Assembly (NCBI RefSeq): GCF_000332235.1
Contig: NZ_CM001775.1
Location: forward strand, 985,630-1,049,629
Origin: Geminocystis herdmanii PCC 6308
GTDB lineage: Bacteria > Cyanobacteriota > Cyanobacteriia > Cyanobacteriales > Cyanobacteriaceae
DNA: 64,000 bases
Direction: 5' to 3'
Shown: in pieces, positions 62,266-64,000 of the stretch
How positions within the stretch are numbered: the first letter of the stretch is position 1
Layout: the number at the start of each line of letters is the position of its first letter
Program-made: the position numbers and the translations under genes
The notes under the pieces: generated by a model
The model's database searches: none
Told to the model about the DNA's origin: nothing
The model's input: only the letters and a program-made list of their open reading frames with translations

Positions 62266-64000
62266 TTAACTAGCGATTACTTGATAACGATTAGTAAGTT
62301 TATCTAACTGTTGTAATAACAAACTGAGGAATAAACCAACATCGGTAACAATACCCACAGATTCCACCGAACCTCGATCGCTCAATTTGGTGACAACGGC
62401 AGGGTTGATGTCCACACATACCATTTTCACCCCTGAAGGAGTCATATTTCCTACCCCGATCGAATGCAACATGGTAGAAAGCATGATGATCATGTCTGTC
62501 CCTTTGAGTAAACGAGAATATTCTTCTTGTGCTTTAATTAAATCCATGTGAGTGTCAGGTAAAGGACCATCATCACGAATTGAACCTGCAAGACAGAAAG
62601 GCACATCATTTTTTACGCACTCGTACATGATACCCTTAGTAACTAAACCTTGTTCTACCGCTTGGGCGATACTTCCAGCACGACGAACCCCATTGATTAC
62701 TTTGAGGTGATGACGATGACCACCGCTTACGGGGATACCTTTGCGCATATCCACCCCTAAAGATGTTCCCATCATGGATTGTTCCATGTCATGGACTGCG
62801 ATCGCATTACCGCCTAATAAACATTGAACGTAGCCTTCACGAATTAAGCGAGAAAGATGTTCAGAACCGCCTGTATGAATAACCACAGGACCTGCTACTA
62901 CAGCAACTTTGCCCCCTTGATCTCGGATGTGGCGCATTTCCCATGCAATTTGTTCAACTAATAATTCTACTCGTCTTTCACTAGAAACACCACCACTCAT
63001 GAAACTAAATTCTTGGGGTTTATTTCTTTCTTCACGGGATTGGGTCGATCGAACCGTACGAATACCATCAACACCAACTACAACTTTTTCTCCTACTTCC
63101 AAGTCACGCAATAGTTTACAAGTGGCAGTAGTACCTTCTTCTGTTTCTGAAATCACGATCGCACCATCCATGCGCTGATTAGTGACTCTTTCCCAATAAC
63201 CGTTAACTCTTACTTCCGTAGGGTAAATAGTAGTTACATAAAAATCATCAGGAGAAACTCCAGATTTCACCACCGTTTCGAGGTTAGCATCGGATTCTCT
63301 GTCAGGGAGAGACATCGCGCCTAAATCAATTAAAAGGCTTACAATATCTTCCATCACATCGGGTGAAGGTGCAGAAATACGCACCTCAGCAGTAGAAGGG
63401 CTTTGTCTTTCTACCCCTAAATCAAATTTAAGGACTTTGAAACTACCTCCCTCCTTCACTACCACATCTAAAGCACGATTCATCAAACCGCTATCGAGTA
63501 AATGCCCTTCCATTTTGATTAATCGACTGGTAACGCTAACGTTAGCGTGAACATCCTCTAAAATCGGTTCAGTCACTCTTAGGGTAAGACATTTAGCCGC
63601 ACCTCCTGCTTTCAAAAATTCCGTTAAGGGTGTTTGAATCACTCGGAAGCCTTTTTCCGTGATGCGTTGCTCTAAATCATGACTAATTTTGTTCATGATT
63701 ACCACATCATTAATATTAACCGCATTACAAGCAAAGTTAACAGCGTCGGGTTCTTCTACTACGATACGTCTTTCTTCAGGAACACGCATCTCGATTAAAC
63801 GATTAGAATAGCTATCGAAGGCTTCGGGATAGTAGAGTAAGTAACCGTTAGCTAAAGGACAAAAACAGGTATCTAAATGATAAAAACGATTGTCAATGAG
63901 GCGTAATGATAAAACTTCCGTATCTAACCACTTGGCAATATAAGGATGAGAGTCTAATTCCGATCGAAATCCGTAACCTGCCCATAACCAACGCCCTTCT
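62266..64000 (-). CDS. argZ: Arginine dihydrolase ArgZ/AgrE-like, 5' end outside window
   Basis: The minus-strand frame is open to the window edge: 577 residues are visible of a protein that is about 700 in known cases. The visible N-terminal part belongs to a guanidino-group-modifying fold, with RFYHLDTCFCPLANG (His and Cys region) and DAVNFACNAVNI, where the catalytic Cys is expected. It hydrolyses arginine to ornithine, CO2 and ammonia. From about residue 160 the C-terminal LOR/SDH-type domain follows (VSGGHRHHLKVINGVRRAG, PLPDTHMDLI), which in the Anabaena homologue forms proline. Nitrogen storage mobilisation is the known role. Confidence 0.9.
   Translation of the reverse strand, partial: EGRWLWAGYGFRSELDSHPYIAKWLDTEVLSLRLIDNRFYHLDTCFCPLANGYLLYYPEAFDSYSNRLIEMRVPEERRIVVEEPDAVNFACNAVNINDVVIMNKISHDLEQRITEKGFRVIQTPLTEFLKAGGAAKCLTLRVTEPILEDVHANVSVTSRLIKMEGHLLDSGLMNRALDVVVKEGGSFKVLKFDLGVERQSPSTAEVRISAPSPDVMEDIVSLLIDLGAMSLPDRESDANLETVVKSGVSPDDFYVTTIYPTEVRVNGYWERVTNQRMDGAIVISETEEGTTATCKLLRDLEVGEKVVVGVDGIRTVRSTQSREERNKPQEFSFMSGGVSSERRVELLVEQIAWEMRHIRDQGGKVAVVAGPVVIHTGGSEHLSRLIREGYVQCLLGGNAIAVHDMEQSMMGTSLGVDMRKGIPVSGGHRHHLKVINGVRRAGSIAQAVEQGLVTKGIMYECVKNDVPFCLAGSIRDDGPLPDTHMDLIKAQEEYSRLLKGTDMIIMLSTMLHSIGVGNMTPSGVKMVCVDINPAVVTKLSDRGSVESVGIVTDVGLFLSLLLQQLDKLTNRYQVIAS

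Overview
The window is AT-rich cyanobacterial chromosome, most like a unicellular form of the Geminocystis/Cyanobacterium type (genus inferred from gene content and codon style, not proven). Supporting signs are very frequent CGATCG sites (HIP1-like), the paired DUF2605/DUF2973 genes, CofG deazaflavin synthase, the ArgZ/AgrE-type arginine dihydrolase, the grxC-gshB pair, the rpsL-rpsG-fusA-tufA-rpsJ order, and the heptamer and palindromic small repeats usual in this phylum.

Layout. 1-2.5 kb: end of a VWA gene, a membrane coiled-coil protein and a solute-binding-like protein. 2.5-8.6 kb: housekeeping genes (pyrF, a divergent thymidylate kinase, an FAD oxidoreductase, an Rre1/Ycf29-like regulator, pheS, a BASS-type transporter). 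8.6-13.9 kb: a defence and addiction island with a two-gene cassette of unknown function, three toxin-antitoxin (TA) pairs, a C5-cytosine methyltransferase beside a probable restriction enzyme, and a small PD-(D/E)XK protein. 14-26.5 kb: gltB, a second copy of the unknown cassette, grxC-gshB, a secreted GH10-like protein, a glutaminase-STAS-cNMP fusion, deoC and the DUF2973/DUF2605 pair. 27.0-34.2 kb: a 7.2-kb integrative element in the 3' end of a tRNA-Ser(UGA) gene. It is bounded by a 40-bp perfect direct repeat and carries a tyrosine integrase, a PrimPol/VapE-like replication protein split by one in-frame TGA, a DUF3102 protein and two ribbon-helix-helix regulators. 34.3-43.8 kb: cofG, GerMN and DUF2993 proteins, a REC-PAS-PAS-GGDEF-EAL protein, a PhoX-type phosphatase with a frameshift, and an unknown protein. 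44-49.3 kb: the str-type translation operon. 49.4-62 kb: many TA modules, two large signalling proteins, tRNA-Thr(CGU) and a TerY-P-like triad (VWA, PP2C phosphatase, protein kinase) with a small membrane protein. 62.3-64 kb: a partial argZ/agrE-like gene.

Themes. About eleven TA loci are recognisable and several are decaying: single in-frame stops cut a RelE-like toxin, a HEPN toxin and a VapB-like antitoxin, while partner genes stay open. Small palindromic repeats are scattered through the accessory stretches, and two copies lie in frame inside gltB and the TerY-P kinase, where they encode similar short peptides. The best candidates for new biology are the duplicated two-gene cassette with its dispersed 3' remnants, the TerY-P operon with its membrane partner, the split replication protein of the tRNA-Ser element, and the VWA/coiled-coil/binding-protein cluster at the left edge. 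All assignments come from reading the sequence; no database search was run.
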